Below the pieces are notes generated by a model. It was not told the DNA's origin and did no database searches. It was given only the letters and a program-made list of their open reading frames with translations. The position numbers and the translations under genes are program-made. Shown piece by piece: positions 1-9,800 of a stretch of 64,000 nt of DNA. Source of the DNA: Hamadaea sp013361475 (GTDB taxonomy: Bacteria; Actinomycetota; Actinomycetes; Mycobacteriales; Micromonosporaceae); the NCBI RefSeq assembly GCF_040654195.1, contig NZ_JBFAHM010000012.1, positions 124,001-188,000 on the forward strand, given 5' to 3'. Every line of letters starts with the position of its first letter. The stretch's first letter is position 1.

Positions 1-822
1 CGAGTCGAGTCCGTGGCCGGTCGGGCCACTACCCGAGGTGGCGGCCGCGACCACCGTCGTCGTGGCGCCCTCGGCGATGGCGACGCCGGGCTGCGCGGTG
101 TTCTCCACGCGGCACGCTTCGACGGTGCCCGCACAGTCGGCCGCGAACGCGATCCCGACCCCACGGGCGTCGGTCACCGAACAGCCGCGGATCACCGGAC
201 TGCTGTGCTGGGCCACCGAGATCCCCTCGGCACCCGTCCGCGACACCTCGCAGCCCTCGATGACCGGGCGGCCGTACTGGTAGACGTAGATTCCGCGCAG
301 ACCACTGCCAGTGACGACACAGTTGCGGATCGCCGGGTCCGCGCCCATGCCCACGATGATGCCGTCGCCGGTCACGTCGGAGACCGTGGTTCCTTCCAGC
401 CGACCGGGAGCGCCGTCGATCACGATGCCCTGTTCGGCCTGGCTGACGGCACAGTCGGTCACCGTGAAACCGGCCGAACCCCGGATGCTGATCGCGGGCC
501 GCCGGTCGCCGGTCACCGTGCACTGCCGCAACGTCAACGCCGCGCCGTCCACCGCGATCCCCGCGCGTACCTCGATGCCGTGCAGGCTCACCGCACCGTT
601 CTTGGCCCGCACCGCCGGCCGGTCCGTGCCCGTGCCGTCGAGCACGACCTTCGCCCCGGCCACGGCGGCCAGTGTCACGGTGATGTCGACCAGGTCCAGC
701 GTCTCCAGGTAGGTGCCTTCCGCGATGGAGAGCACCGCGCCCGGCGGGGCCTCCGACAGGGCGTGCCCGATCGTCGGGTAGGCCCCGGGCTGCCGCGAGA
801 CCAGCAGGGTCCGCCCGGACAT
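1..822 (-). CDS. Right-handed parallel beta-helix protein, N-terminal part (runs off the left edge)
   Basis: This frame is open from an ATG at 822 to the window edge, so 274 N-terminal residues are visible and the C-terminus is missing. After a short lead the protein shows repeated short strands with the pattern VTG..R.GI.V..., Asn/Cys/Gly turns and phrases such as VIEGCEVS and VIRGCSVT spaced about 22-24 residues apart. That is the signature of pectate-lyase-like parallel beta-helix coils. No signal peptide is seen, so it is probably cytoplasmic. In actinobacterial type VII loci I know of proteins that join such a beta-helix to a C-terminal AAA+ ATPase of the EccA/CbxX kind; that is a guess here because the rest is off the window. 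Its ATG shares a base with the stop of the regulator upstream (TGATG), so the two are probably translationally coupled. Confidence 0.7.
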   Translation of the reverse strand, partial: MSGRTLLVSRQPGAYPTIGHALSEAPPGAVLSIAEGTYLETLDLVDITVTLAAVAGAKVVLDGTGTDRPAVRAKNGAVSLHGIEVRAGIAVDGAALTLRQCTVTGDRRPAISIRGSAGFTVTDCAVSQAEQGIVIDGAPGRLEGTTVSDVTGDGIIVGMGADPAIRNCVVTGSGLRGIYVYQYGRPVIEGCEVSRTGAEGISVAQHSSPVIRGCSVTDARGVGIAFAADCAGTVEACRVENTAQPGVAIAEGATTTVVAAATSGSGPTGHGLDS

Positions 823-1427
823 CAGCCCGCCCTCGCCATCAGCCAGCCCTGCCCGGCCGCCTTGGCTCCGGCCTGGAACCGGCTGCGGGCGCCGAGCCGG
901 TTCATGATGTCGGCGACCATCCGCCGGACCGTGCGCACCGAGATGCCCAGCTTCATCGCCGCCGACTCGTCGGTGTGCCCGGTGTAGAGCAAGGTCATCA
1001 GATCCCGCTCGCGCCAGGTCAACGGGCCGTCCGCCGGCACCTCGTCCACCGGCGTCAACGGCACCGCGGTGGACCAGAGCCGCCCGAACAGCTCCAGGGT
1101 CGCGGTCACCACCCCCGGCAGCCGGAACGCGGCCACGCCGGTCGGCTGGCCGGGCAACAGCGCCGTCGTCCCGTCGATCACGACGGCCTCCACCGGGATC
1201 TCGACATCGGTACGCACACAGGCCCCGGCCAGCGCCATCCGGCCGACCTTCGTGGACAGCCGCACCGAATCCGGGAACAAGACGCGGTAGCGTACGCCGC
1301 GCGCCAGGTTCTCGCGGTCGACGGCACGGAACTGGCCGATCGGCGCGGCGCCCGCGCTCATGACGAGTACCTCGGTGACCGCCGAAGCCAGGATCGCCTC
1401 GATCCCGGCGGGCTCTGGGGTGTTCAC
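822..1427 (-). CDS. LuxR-type helix-turn-helix transcriptional regulator
   Basis: The protein has 201 residues. The C-terminal part, beginning with LTWRERDLMTLLYTGHTD and containing SVRTVRRMVADIMNRL, is a typical LuxR/GerE DNA-binding helix-turn-helix. The first roughly 130 residues resemble neither a receiver domain nor an ATPase; they look like the small sensor-like region of orphan LuxR proteins that have lost a larger N-terminal domain. I chose the GTG at 1427 because a clean AGGAGG lies nine bases before it. An in-frame ATG at 1445 has no ribosome site, and in fact overlaps that AGGAGG. The stop codon overlaps the start of the beta-helix gene, so the regulator is the first gene of that operon. 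It is divergent from the two-component system at 1504. The signal sensed is unknown. Confidence 0.8.
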   Translation of the reverse strand: MNTPEPAGIEAILASAVTEVLVMSAGAAPIGQFRAVDRENLARGVRYRVLFPDSVRLSTKVGRMALAGACVRTDVEIPVEAVVIDGTTALLPGQPTGVAAFRLPGVVTATLELFGRLWSTAVPLTPVDEVPADGPLTWRERDLMTLLYTGHTDESAAMKLGISVRTVRRMVADIMNRLGARSRFQAGAKAAGQGWLMARAG

Positions 1428-1503
1428 GGCGGACGTCCTCCTCATCGGATGGTTCGGCTAGCCTGCAGTACGGACACGATCCACCGGCGTACATGAGGTT
1501 TTG

Positions 1504-2163
1504 ATGACACGAGTGCTGGTCGTCGAGGACGATGAGGACCTGCGGGTGGCCGTGGTCGCGAAACTGACCGCCGACGGCCATCGGGTCGACGAGGCCCAGG
1601 ACATCGCGTCGGCCGACGATGCCTTGCACAGCACGGAGTTCGACTGCGTCGTGTTCGACCGGATGCTGCCGGACGGCGACTCGATCGGCTACGTGCATAC
1701 GCGCCGACGGCAGGGTTGGGCGGTGCCCGTCCTGTTTCTCACCGCGCGGGACGCGCTCGCCGACCGGGTCGCCGGTTTCGAGCACGGCGGCGACGACTAC
1801 CTCGTCAAGCCGTTCTCCGTCGCCGAACTCGGCGCCCGGGTGGCCAATCTGTGCCGCCGCACGGGGCGGCCGTCGGTGTTACGCCACGCCGACCTGGAGC
1901 TAGACTGCGCACGCCGGGAGGTCCGCCGCGCCGGCGTCCTGGTCACCTGCTCGGACAAGGAGTACGCCGTGCTGGAGTACCTCCTGACCAGGGCCGACCA
2001 GGTGGTCGAGCGGGCCGAGGTGATCGAGCACTGCTGGGACTCCGGCACCGATCCGATGTCCAATGTGGTCGACGTCGTCGTCAAGCGGCTGCGCCGCAAA
2101 CTGCACGAGCCGCAGCTGATCCACACCGTCCGCGGCCGGGGCTACCTGCTGGGCGCCGAATGA
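1504..2163 (+). CDS. OmpR/PhoB-family response regulator
   Basis: This 219-residue protein has an N-terminal receiver domain with acidic residues E8, D9 and D10, the phospho-acceptor D52 (in VVFDRMLPDG), T80 and K102. It is followed by a winged-helix DNA-binding domain from about residue 125 to the end, closing with the usual VRGRGYLLG. The start is the ATG at 1504, preceded by GAGG five bases upstream; a TTG directly before it is less likely. The stop overlaps the start of the histidine kinase by ATGA, so the two form one operon. It is divergent from the LuxR-type regulator. Its target genes are not shown by the sequence; the neighbouring type VII genes are the natural first guess. Confidence 0.95.
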   Translation: MTRVLVVEDDEDLRVAVVAKLTADGHRVDEAQDIASADDALHSTEFDCVVFDRMLPDGDSIGYVHTRRRQGWAVPVLFLTARDALADRVAGFEHGGDDYLVKPFSVAELGARVANLCRRTGRPSVLRHADLELDCARREVRRAGVLVTCSDKEYAVLEYLLTRADQVVERAEVIEHCWDSGTDPMSNVVDVVVKRLRRKLHEPQLIHTVRGRGYLLGAE

Positions 2164-3410
2164 CGTCCTCGGCCACCGAGCGGCTGCGCCGGCTGCGCTG
2201 GGTGCTCACCGCGCTGGTCACGACAGCCAACATGCTGGCCATCGTCGGCCTGGCCTGGTGGATCGTGCGCAGCGACGGCCGGCAGGGCGAGGCCCGCCTC
2301 GACGCCGAACTCCACCGGGTGACCTCGTCGGTCAGCCGGCTCATCATCCTCGACGAGGCGATCGACTTCAGCCTCGTCAACACCGACGAACTCGACGATC
2401 GCTGCCCGCAGTTCGCCATCATGCCGGGCGGGACGCTGACCTTCCAGGCGCACATGTCCCGGCAGGTGTGCGTACCGATGGACGGGGCGGTGCTCAGCGG
2501 ACTGGCCGCCACCGCGGTCCGGCGCGGCGGGGCGGTCGTCGGCTACCAACGCGACAGCCAGGGCGACCTGGTACGCGTACGCGTCGAGCCGCTGCTCGAC
2601 CGCAAACACGAATACGTCGGCGCCATCGTCGCCGTGGCCGGCACCGACGCCGAGCGGCAACGGCACAACAAACTGACGGCGCTGGTCATCGGCGGCTGCC
2701 TCGTGCTCTTCGCCGGACTCGGCGCGGCCGCGCACGCCCTGTCCGGCCGGGCGATCCGGCCCGTGGCGGCGGCCCTTCATCAGCAGGAAGTCCTGCTCGC
2801 GGAGACGGCGCACGATCTGCGTACGCCGGTCGCCGCCCTCCGCGCCCTGGCCGAGACGGCCCTCGACAACCCCGAGCGGCAGGCCGACCTGCTGTCCCGC
2901 ACCGTCCGGCTGGCGGGCCGGATGGGCCGAATCATCGACGGCCTGCTCGTCCGGGCTCGGCTCGCCGCCGGGGTCGAGAAGCTGGCCATCCAGCCGATGT
3001 GGCTCGACCAGCTCGTGTCCACCGTCGCCGAGGACACCGCTGCGGAGGGAGCGCAGATCACCGTCACCGCCGCGCCGACCAAGGTGTACGCCGACCCGAT
3101 CCTGGTCCAGCGAGCCATCGGCAACCTGCTCGACAACGCCATCCGGTACGGACGCCGACCGGGCGCCGCCGCGATCGTGCACATCACGGTGGCGGGCGGC
3201 ACCGTCACCGTGGCCGACCACGGTCCCGGCATCGACGCGGCACTGGCCGACGAGGCGTTCGACCGGTTCTCCAGCACCGGCGGCTCCTCCGGCCTCGGCC
3301 TGTCGATCGTCCGCTGGGTCGCCCAGGCCCACGGCGGCACCCTCACCGTCTACAACGCCGACGAGGGCGGCGCGATCTTCGAGCTGCGCCTGCCGGTCAG
3401 CGCACCGTGA
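2160..3410 (+). CDS. Sensor histidine kinase
   Basis: This 416-residue membrane kinase has one transmembrane helix near residues 15-36 and a second near 182-204. Between them lies an extracytoplasmic sensor of about 145 residues that I do not recognise; it contains a cysteine pair. The cytoplasmic part has the H-box ETAHDLRTP with the phospho-histidine at about residue 218, the N-box NLLDNAIRYG near 321-330, the G1 box DHGPGID and the G2 box GLGLSIV. It is translationally coupled to the response regulator (ATGA overlap) and is presumably its cognate kinase. The last 14 bases overlap the 3' end of the convergent gene at 3397. Confidence 0.93.
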   Translation: MTSSATERLRRLRWVLTALVTTANMLAIVGLAWWIVRSDGRQGEARLDAELHRVTSSVSRLIILDEAIDFSLVNTDELDDRCPQFAIMPGGTLTFQAHMSRQVCVPMDGAVLSGLAATAVRRGGAVVGYQRDSQGDLVRVRVEPLLDRKHEYVGAIVAVAGTDAERQRHNKLTALVIGGCLVLFAGLGAAAHALSGRAIRPVAAALHQQEVLLAETAHDLRTPVAALRALAETALDNPERQADLLSRTVRLAGRMGRIIDGLLVRARLAAGVEKLAIQPMWLDQLVSTVAEDTAAEGAQITVTAAPTKVYADPILVQRAIGNLLDNAIRYGRRPGAAAIVHITVAGGTVTVADHGPGIDAALADEAFDRFSSTGGSSGLGLSIVRWVAQAHGGTLTVYNADEGGAIFELRLPVSAP

Positions 3411-3837
3411 CCCGCTGCCAGGGCGGCAGACTGACCCAAGCCCCGTCCAACTGGTAGGCGAGGTAATACGTGTAGGTCCCGGGCGCAGGAAGGTCACGGC
3501 GCGTCTCGAAGACCCGGGGAGCCGTGCTCAACTCGGCGTTCACCAGGGCGGGAAAGTCGTAGTACGCGCCGGCCTCGTCGCGTACCTTCACGATCAACGC
3601 GGCCAGCACGACGTCCCGCTCGGCGCTGAGGGTGGCGCGCGCCGTCACTGTGGCGCCTGCGACCGGTGCGGCGGGATCGAGCGCCAGCTGACCGGCGATC
3701 GTCACCGCACCCGCCGGTGGGCCGAGCGGAATCAGCTCCGGCTCGCTCCACCAGGACAACCCTGTGACGGCGGCGACGACGAGTACGCCGACGGCCGCGT
3801 ACATCCACTTCGGCCACCGGAGGATTCGCGACTTCAC
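3397..3837 (-). CDS. Small membrane-anchored protein of unknown function, coupled to the giant T7SS-linked protein
   Basis: The 146-residue product has a short basic lead, one hydrophobic helix (about residues 10-31, ending near LSWW) and an outside part of about 110 residues. The outside part looks like a single immunoglobulin-like beta-sandwich, with alternating hydrophobic strands and a conserved-looking GTYTYYLAYQLDG segment. I do not recognise a family. The start chosen is the GTG at 3837: it overlaps the stop of the giant gene (GTGA) and has GGAG nine bases upstream. An ATG at 3852 is possible but has a poorer setting. Strict coupling to the giant protein suggests that the two act together, as an anchor, chaperone or immunity partner. 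It overlaps the convergent kinase gene by 14 bases. Confidence 0.75.
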   Translation of the reverse strand: MKSRILRWPKWMYAAVGVLVVAAVTGLSWWSEPELIPLGPPAGAVTIAGQLALDPAAPVAGATVTARATLSAERDVVLAALIVKVRDEAGAYYDFPALVNAELSTAPRVFETRRDLPAPGTYTYYLAYQLDGAWVSLPPWQRVTVR

Positions 3838-6800
3838 GGTCCGAGTCTCCATGTCGGAGGGAGAATCGGGCCAGGCTTCTCGTCGTCGTCCTCGTCCTCG
3901 GGACCGTCGAAGTTGTACGGCGAGCGGGAGCGAGGCGGCGACGGCGGATTGATGATGGAGTCGATCACGCTGCCCGCTGCCGGGTCGGCCCCGGTCGGCG
4001 TACCAGGGGCGAGCACCGCGGCGGCGTCGATGAGGCCGAGCGCCTCGGCGACATCCGGCCGCCGGAACCAGGCGCGGACCCGGCCGCGACCGGACCGGTA
4101 CGCGTTGATGGGGTCGAACGCTCCGACGAGCACCGAGACGTTGGGGTTGACCTGTATTCCCGCGGAGTCGTTGGCCTGCGTGAACGGGTCGTGGAAGTTG
4201 TCCGCGTGCTCGTGTTCCGGAGTGCTCCGGTCGTCGTGGGCGTGGCTGACGTCCCAGCCCAGCCGGTCCACGGTGTCCAGGTAGGGCGTGTACCGGTGCG
4301 AGTAGCCCGCCTCGAAGACCATCGGCTGGACCTCACCGCCGGCCTTGAAGGAGCCGAGGTATCTGCCGACCGCCTTGCGGCGGTGCCACCAGGCCCGCAG
4401 CCGGTGTCCCTCCGAGACCAGCCGGCGGTGCTCCGCCGTGATGCCGGCGAGGTTGCGGACCAGGTCGTCGTAGTCCTGACTGCCGGTGACGGACAGGCCC
4501 TGGCCGCCGACCCAGAGGTAGAAGCTCTTCACCCCGGCGATCCGGACGTCGATGAAGGTGCCGATGAACACGTACGCCGTGAACGTGTGGTCGTTCGTCA
4601 GCTCCGCCGACGGCTCTGCGCGGGCCACCGCCACATAGGTGCCGTCGCCGAAGCGGCCGGCCGCCCGGACGGTCGTCGGCCGGATCTCCTTCTCCTTGTT
4701 GCCGAACGGGAAGGGCGTGCCGATGCCGCTGCCGTCCCGGGTGCTCACCGTGACGGGGAGATGCCCGACGACGGCGGCGACAAGATCGATCACGTGGTTG
4801 CCGGTGAGGGGGAACAGGTACCCCGGCGGTGTGCCGGTGGGGCCGAATTGGTTGTGGTGCCCGTGGTCCGGTCCCGCGTTGTCGTTCCACGGGGTGAACG
4901 TGGAGAACCGGGTGCCCCCGAGGCGGTTGACCATCCGGGTCGCCGCGGTTTTCGTGTAGGCGACCCAGGTGTGCGAGCCGTCCGGCAGCAACAGCCGGGA
5001 GAAGCCCGTCCGGCTGCTGAACGCGCTGACCCGCCATGGGCGTTGGTAGCGCAGCTTGCCGGTGAGCAGCGCCAACGGCCGCGCTCGGGCGAACTTCACC
5101 GGCCACAGGACGCCGCGGGCCAGGGCGGCGGCGGCCGGCGTACGCCGGGCGGCGACCCAGTCCGAGCCGAGCCGGCTGATCTGGAACCGGCGTGCGGCGA
5201 TCCGGCGTTCGAGCTGGTCCGCCCGGCGGCCGGCCATGCGGCGCACATACGGTTGCAGCGGCTGATGGGGTGGCGTGCTCAGCGAGCCGGTCGCCTCCAG
5301 AGCCACCGGCAGGTACGCCGTGAACCGCCGTCGTCCCCGTGAAACCGTTCGCGAAGGTGCGGTCGTCATCTCCAGCAGAGTGGCCCGGATCGCCGGGTCC
5401 AGCACGGTCTCCATCTCCAGCAGCGCCTTCACCCGTCGTGCGAGCGGAGCGGGCAGCAGCCGGTCCAGCAGCCGGCGGCGCAACGTGGAGTGCAACTGGC
5501 CGTCGCGTACGCCGGCCTGGTGCAGCAGAACGATCAGGTTGACCACTGTGACGGCGCGGCGGTCGATGCTCATCCGTTCCGCCTGCCACTGAATCTGAGC
5601 CGCGAGCGCGACGTCGGCGGGACTCGGCCCGGCGATGTCGTGGCGCTGGCGACGACTGAGCTGGTGGTGCCCGAACGCGTCCGCCGGCCGCGCCGGCCTG
5701 CCGTTGTCCGTACGCCCGACGCTCTCCAGCGCCTGGGTGAGCGCCCCGACCAGGTGCAGCGAAGCGAGGTCCGCCGGCTGCCCGTCCGCGAGCGTGATCG
5801 TCACTACGCGGTCGCCGTCGAGGCTGATCGTCGTATGCGCCGACGCGCCGGTCGGCAGCGGGCCGGTCCGGATGCGTACTGTCACCGGGGCCGCCAGACC
5901 GGGGTGGTTGACGGTGGCCACGGTGTCCGCGCCGACCCGGCGTACCGCGACGAGGGTGAGGCCGCGACTCTGGACCACCTCCGGCAGCACGGTCGCCAGC
6001 TGCTCGGCCAGGTCGGTCTCTGCGAGCGCCGGACCGGTCGAGCGCAGCTCGGCGATCGCCGGAGTCTGCGTCCCCGCTGGACTCACCTCCCGGTCGAGGA
6101 GGATGTCGGTCACCGTCTGGGCGCGTTCCCGGGCGGCGGCACGGTCCCGGGCCGCCTCGGCGTACTTCTGGGCGTCGGGGTTGCCGAGGTCGGCCGCCGT
6201 CACACCCTGGTCGGCGAGCAAGTCGTCGACCGCCGTCGCCGCGTCCGCGCCGAACAAGGTCGTGACGATGGAAGCCAGATCGGCCCGGCGCTGAGCGAAC
6301 TCGGGCTGGTCGAGCCGCAGACCGAGGTCCTCGATGAGCGACTGCGCTTCGGCCGACAACCGCCGGGACGCCGGATTCGCCGAGGCCGGCTGCGGAACGC
6401 TCATCACCGCCGCGATCGCGGCCAGCCGCGCGGCCTGCGGCGTCACCTCGGCCGAACGCGGTCGAACGCGGCCCTCGACGTGCTCGGCGTGAATGGCGTA
6501 CGCGAGCCCGAGCGCCTCGGCGACGTCGAGCGACAGCCCGACGTGGTTGAGGCGTTGTGGCGCGATGCGTACCTCCCAGATCTGCTCCCGAGCACCCGGC
6601 CGCGGCGGGCGTACCTCGACGGCGGACCCGCCGCCGACGTCGGCGATCCGAAACCTGACGCGCCCTGGTCCCGCGCCACCCGACCACCCGACGTCATAGG
6701 TGTTGCGGTGACCGTCCTCCGTCGAGGTCAGCCCCAACGCGGCGGCGGCCTGCCCGACCGCAGCGCGAACCGCGCGGGTGGCGGTGTAGGGCGTGCCCAT

Positions 6801-9800
6801 GGTGAGGTCGTTGAGGACGTCGTTGCGCGCCGGCCCGCGCCGCGTGGTCACCCGCGCCCGATAGGGCATGGATCCCGCCATCGCCCGCCCGGCATCGGTC
6901 CGCATACTCGACCGGACCTCCACGTGCGCGACGGTCGCCTCCCGGTCGGCCAGGAACCGGTGCACGTGGACGGTGACCGCGACGACCCGCCCGTCCGGCA
7001 TGACGCGCTGGAAGACCACGTACGCGTCGCCCCGGTGTGTGTCGCGAAGAGACACCCGGTCGGGATTCGCGATCGTCCGCCGGATCACGTCGCGGGCGGA
7101 GTCCACCAGGGCGGCCGCCGACATCGGCCCGCCGTCGCCGCTGAGGCCGTGCAACGCCTCGCCCCAGCGGGCCAGCATCGCCACCTCGGCACCGGACGCG
7201 TCGAACCCCAGCGCCGTGGCGGCCGAGCGCAGCGCCGCCTGCAGTGCGGCGTCCAGCTGCGCGGGTCCACCGGCGAGCGGCCGCAACCGTACTCGCCCCG
7301 GCTCCGTCGCCCCCTCGCGCGACGCGATCTGCCGACCATCCACGTCGGACTGCAGCTCGGTGGCGATGACTTGGGCCGCCGCTGTGACCTCTGCGGTGAA
7401 AGTGCCGTCGGGTCCGATCGCCTGGAGCGGGTCGCCGTTCGCCTGCGCGGTGCCGAGGACGGTCAGCGCGTGGCTCACCGCCGCGTCGGCGATCGTCGAC
7501 AGATCGGCCACGTCGACCGGCCCGGACATCCGTTGTTCGAGCTGCTGCCGGACGGTGTCCAGAGTCGCCGCCACGATCCGGCCCACCTCGGCGCGCTGCC
7601 GCGCTTCCGGCGCGTTGTCACCGGCCGGCGCGTCGAGTTCCCCAGCCAGGCGCGCCAGCCGGCGCGCCGGATGGCCGCTCACGGTGGCGTCGATCGCGGT
7701 CAGCCGCACGATGACATCGGCCAGGCTCGGATCGACCGTCAAGGCCGCCACCAGCACCCGCATGACGCGCTGCTCGTCCGCCCGCGCCTGCTGGATCAGG
7801 CGTACCGCGGCGGCCACGTCCGCGTCGTGACCAGTCTGCCCGGGCGGCCGGTTCGTCGCCAGCGCGTGGCCCACGTCCGAGATGCCCATATAGCTGTACG
7901 CCTGAAGCACGTCGAGGAACATCTCCTCGGGACTGCGGTCGTCGGCGTGGAACTCGGACGGCCCCAGTTCGACCCGGCCCAACGCCTGCGCCAGCGCTAT
8001 GCGTACGCCCGCATCGGTGACGTCGACGTCGGTGCCGACGCTCAGCCGGAACGTGTCGGTCCCGGGGTCGTAGTGCAGGCGTACGGGCGTGTCGGCGGGG
8101 AGCGTCGCCCGCTCGACCAGCACTCGCCGCTGGGTGCCCTCACTGAACGCGACGTCAAGACCGTCCGGACCGGCGGTGACCGTGACCGGGCCGCTGAGCT
8201 GGAAGCCGGACGTGAGCAGATCAGCGACGACGTCAACGAGATCGTCCGTTGGCGCAGGCGGCTCGCTTGCCGGTGGCTCACTTGCGGACGGCTCGCTTGC
8301 GGGTCGCTCACTTGCGGGTCGCTCACTTGCGGGTCGCTCACTTGCGGGTTGGTCGCTTGTGGGCGGCTCATTTGCCAGCTGTTCGCGGCCCGGTCCCGGC
8401 GGATCGGCTGCCGGGGCGGAGTGCGGTCCGGACGGGCTGCCCGCGGCAAGGAGCTGCCGTCGCTCCGATTCGGGAGTGGGAGCGGCATCCGGAGTGGTCG
8501 GAGAGTCGGGAGTGGCCGTAGGCTGTGCCGACGTGCCGGTCGGATCGGCCGCCTGCTCCCGATCCGAGCCGGGGCCCTCCGCGGTCGTGCCCTCGCCCTC
8601 GTTGCGGTCGCCTTTATTGCCCTCGCCTTTATTGCCTTCGCCTTCGTTGCCCTCGGCGGGCCCGCCTTCAGTCGGTTCGCCTTCAGTCGGTTCGCCTTCA
8701 GTCGGTTCGCCTTCAGCCGGTTCGCCTTCGGCCGGTTCGCCCTCGGCCGGCTCGCCATTGGCTGGTTCGCCCTCGGCCGGCTCGGCCTTGGCGGGTTCGG
8801 CCTTGGCGGCTTCGTTTCGAGCGGGCTCGCTCCTCGCGGTCTGGGCCGAACCGGCGGCCGGTGTGGCCTGGACGGTCGTGTGGCGGGACGACGTCGACGT
8901 CGGCGGCGGCGTCGCGGCCAGGATTGGCGCGGTCGCGGCCGGGGGCGCAGCCATGATCGGTGCGGTCGCGGCCGGGCTCGGGCTGGTTGTCTCGGCAGAA
9001 TCGGAGCCACCGGGTTCGACGGGCGAAGCGCCGGTCGCCTGACCGGGCTGCTGCGCGGCGACGTCGCCTGCCCCAAGGTCTGGGTTGCTCGTCGCTTCGG
9101 CGACGTCCTCGGCGACCGGCGTCGCCGGATCCTGGCCGGGAATGTCTGCAGTGGACTGGTCACTGTCCACGTTCGCGGCTGTGGACCCCTCCGGGGTGGA
9201 GGCGCTCTCGGCCGTCGGGTCGGGCGCGTCCACACCGGACCCGTCACCGTGGTGTCCCGGGCCGGCCGCCTGGCCGGATGAGCCGCCAGAGCCACCCGAG
9301 CCACCGCTTGAGCCGCCCGAGCCACCGCTCGATCCGCCCGAACCCGATGAGCCGGTTGAGCTGCCGCTCGATCCGGCTGAGCTACCGCTCGATCCGCCCG
9401 AACCGGATGAGCCGGCTGAGCCACCGCTCGAGCTGGCTGAGCCGCCCGATCCCGCGCCCGCGCCACCGGTCCCCGTTCCGGTGCCTCCGCCGGTCGCCGC
9501 CCCGCCCGCGGCATCGGACCCGCCCGCGCTTCCGGCTCCGCTACCGGCCCCCGACCCGCCGACGGCACCGGCTCCGGTCCCCGCTCCGGATCCGGCTGAT
9601 TCCGGGGCGAGCGGCGAGGGCGGCGTTCCGCCGGGCGGCCCAGAGCCGTCGTGCCCGAGCTGGGCCGCCACCTGGTCCCAGGTGCTCGGCCCGCCGGTGA
9701 CCGCCGCATGGACCTGCCGTCCGGCCAGCTCCGTGCTGGACCGGCTGACCGCCATCGTCCCCGCCGCGAATCCGTTGTCGCGGACGGATCTCACGTAGGC

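Noticed and set aside
5490..9281. A 1,263-codon open frame on the + strand
   Set aside because: It is antisense to the giant CpnT-like gene and gives an Arg-rich shadow translation without domains.
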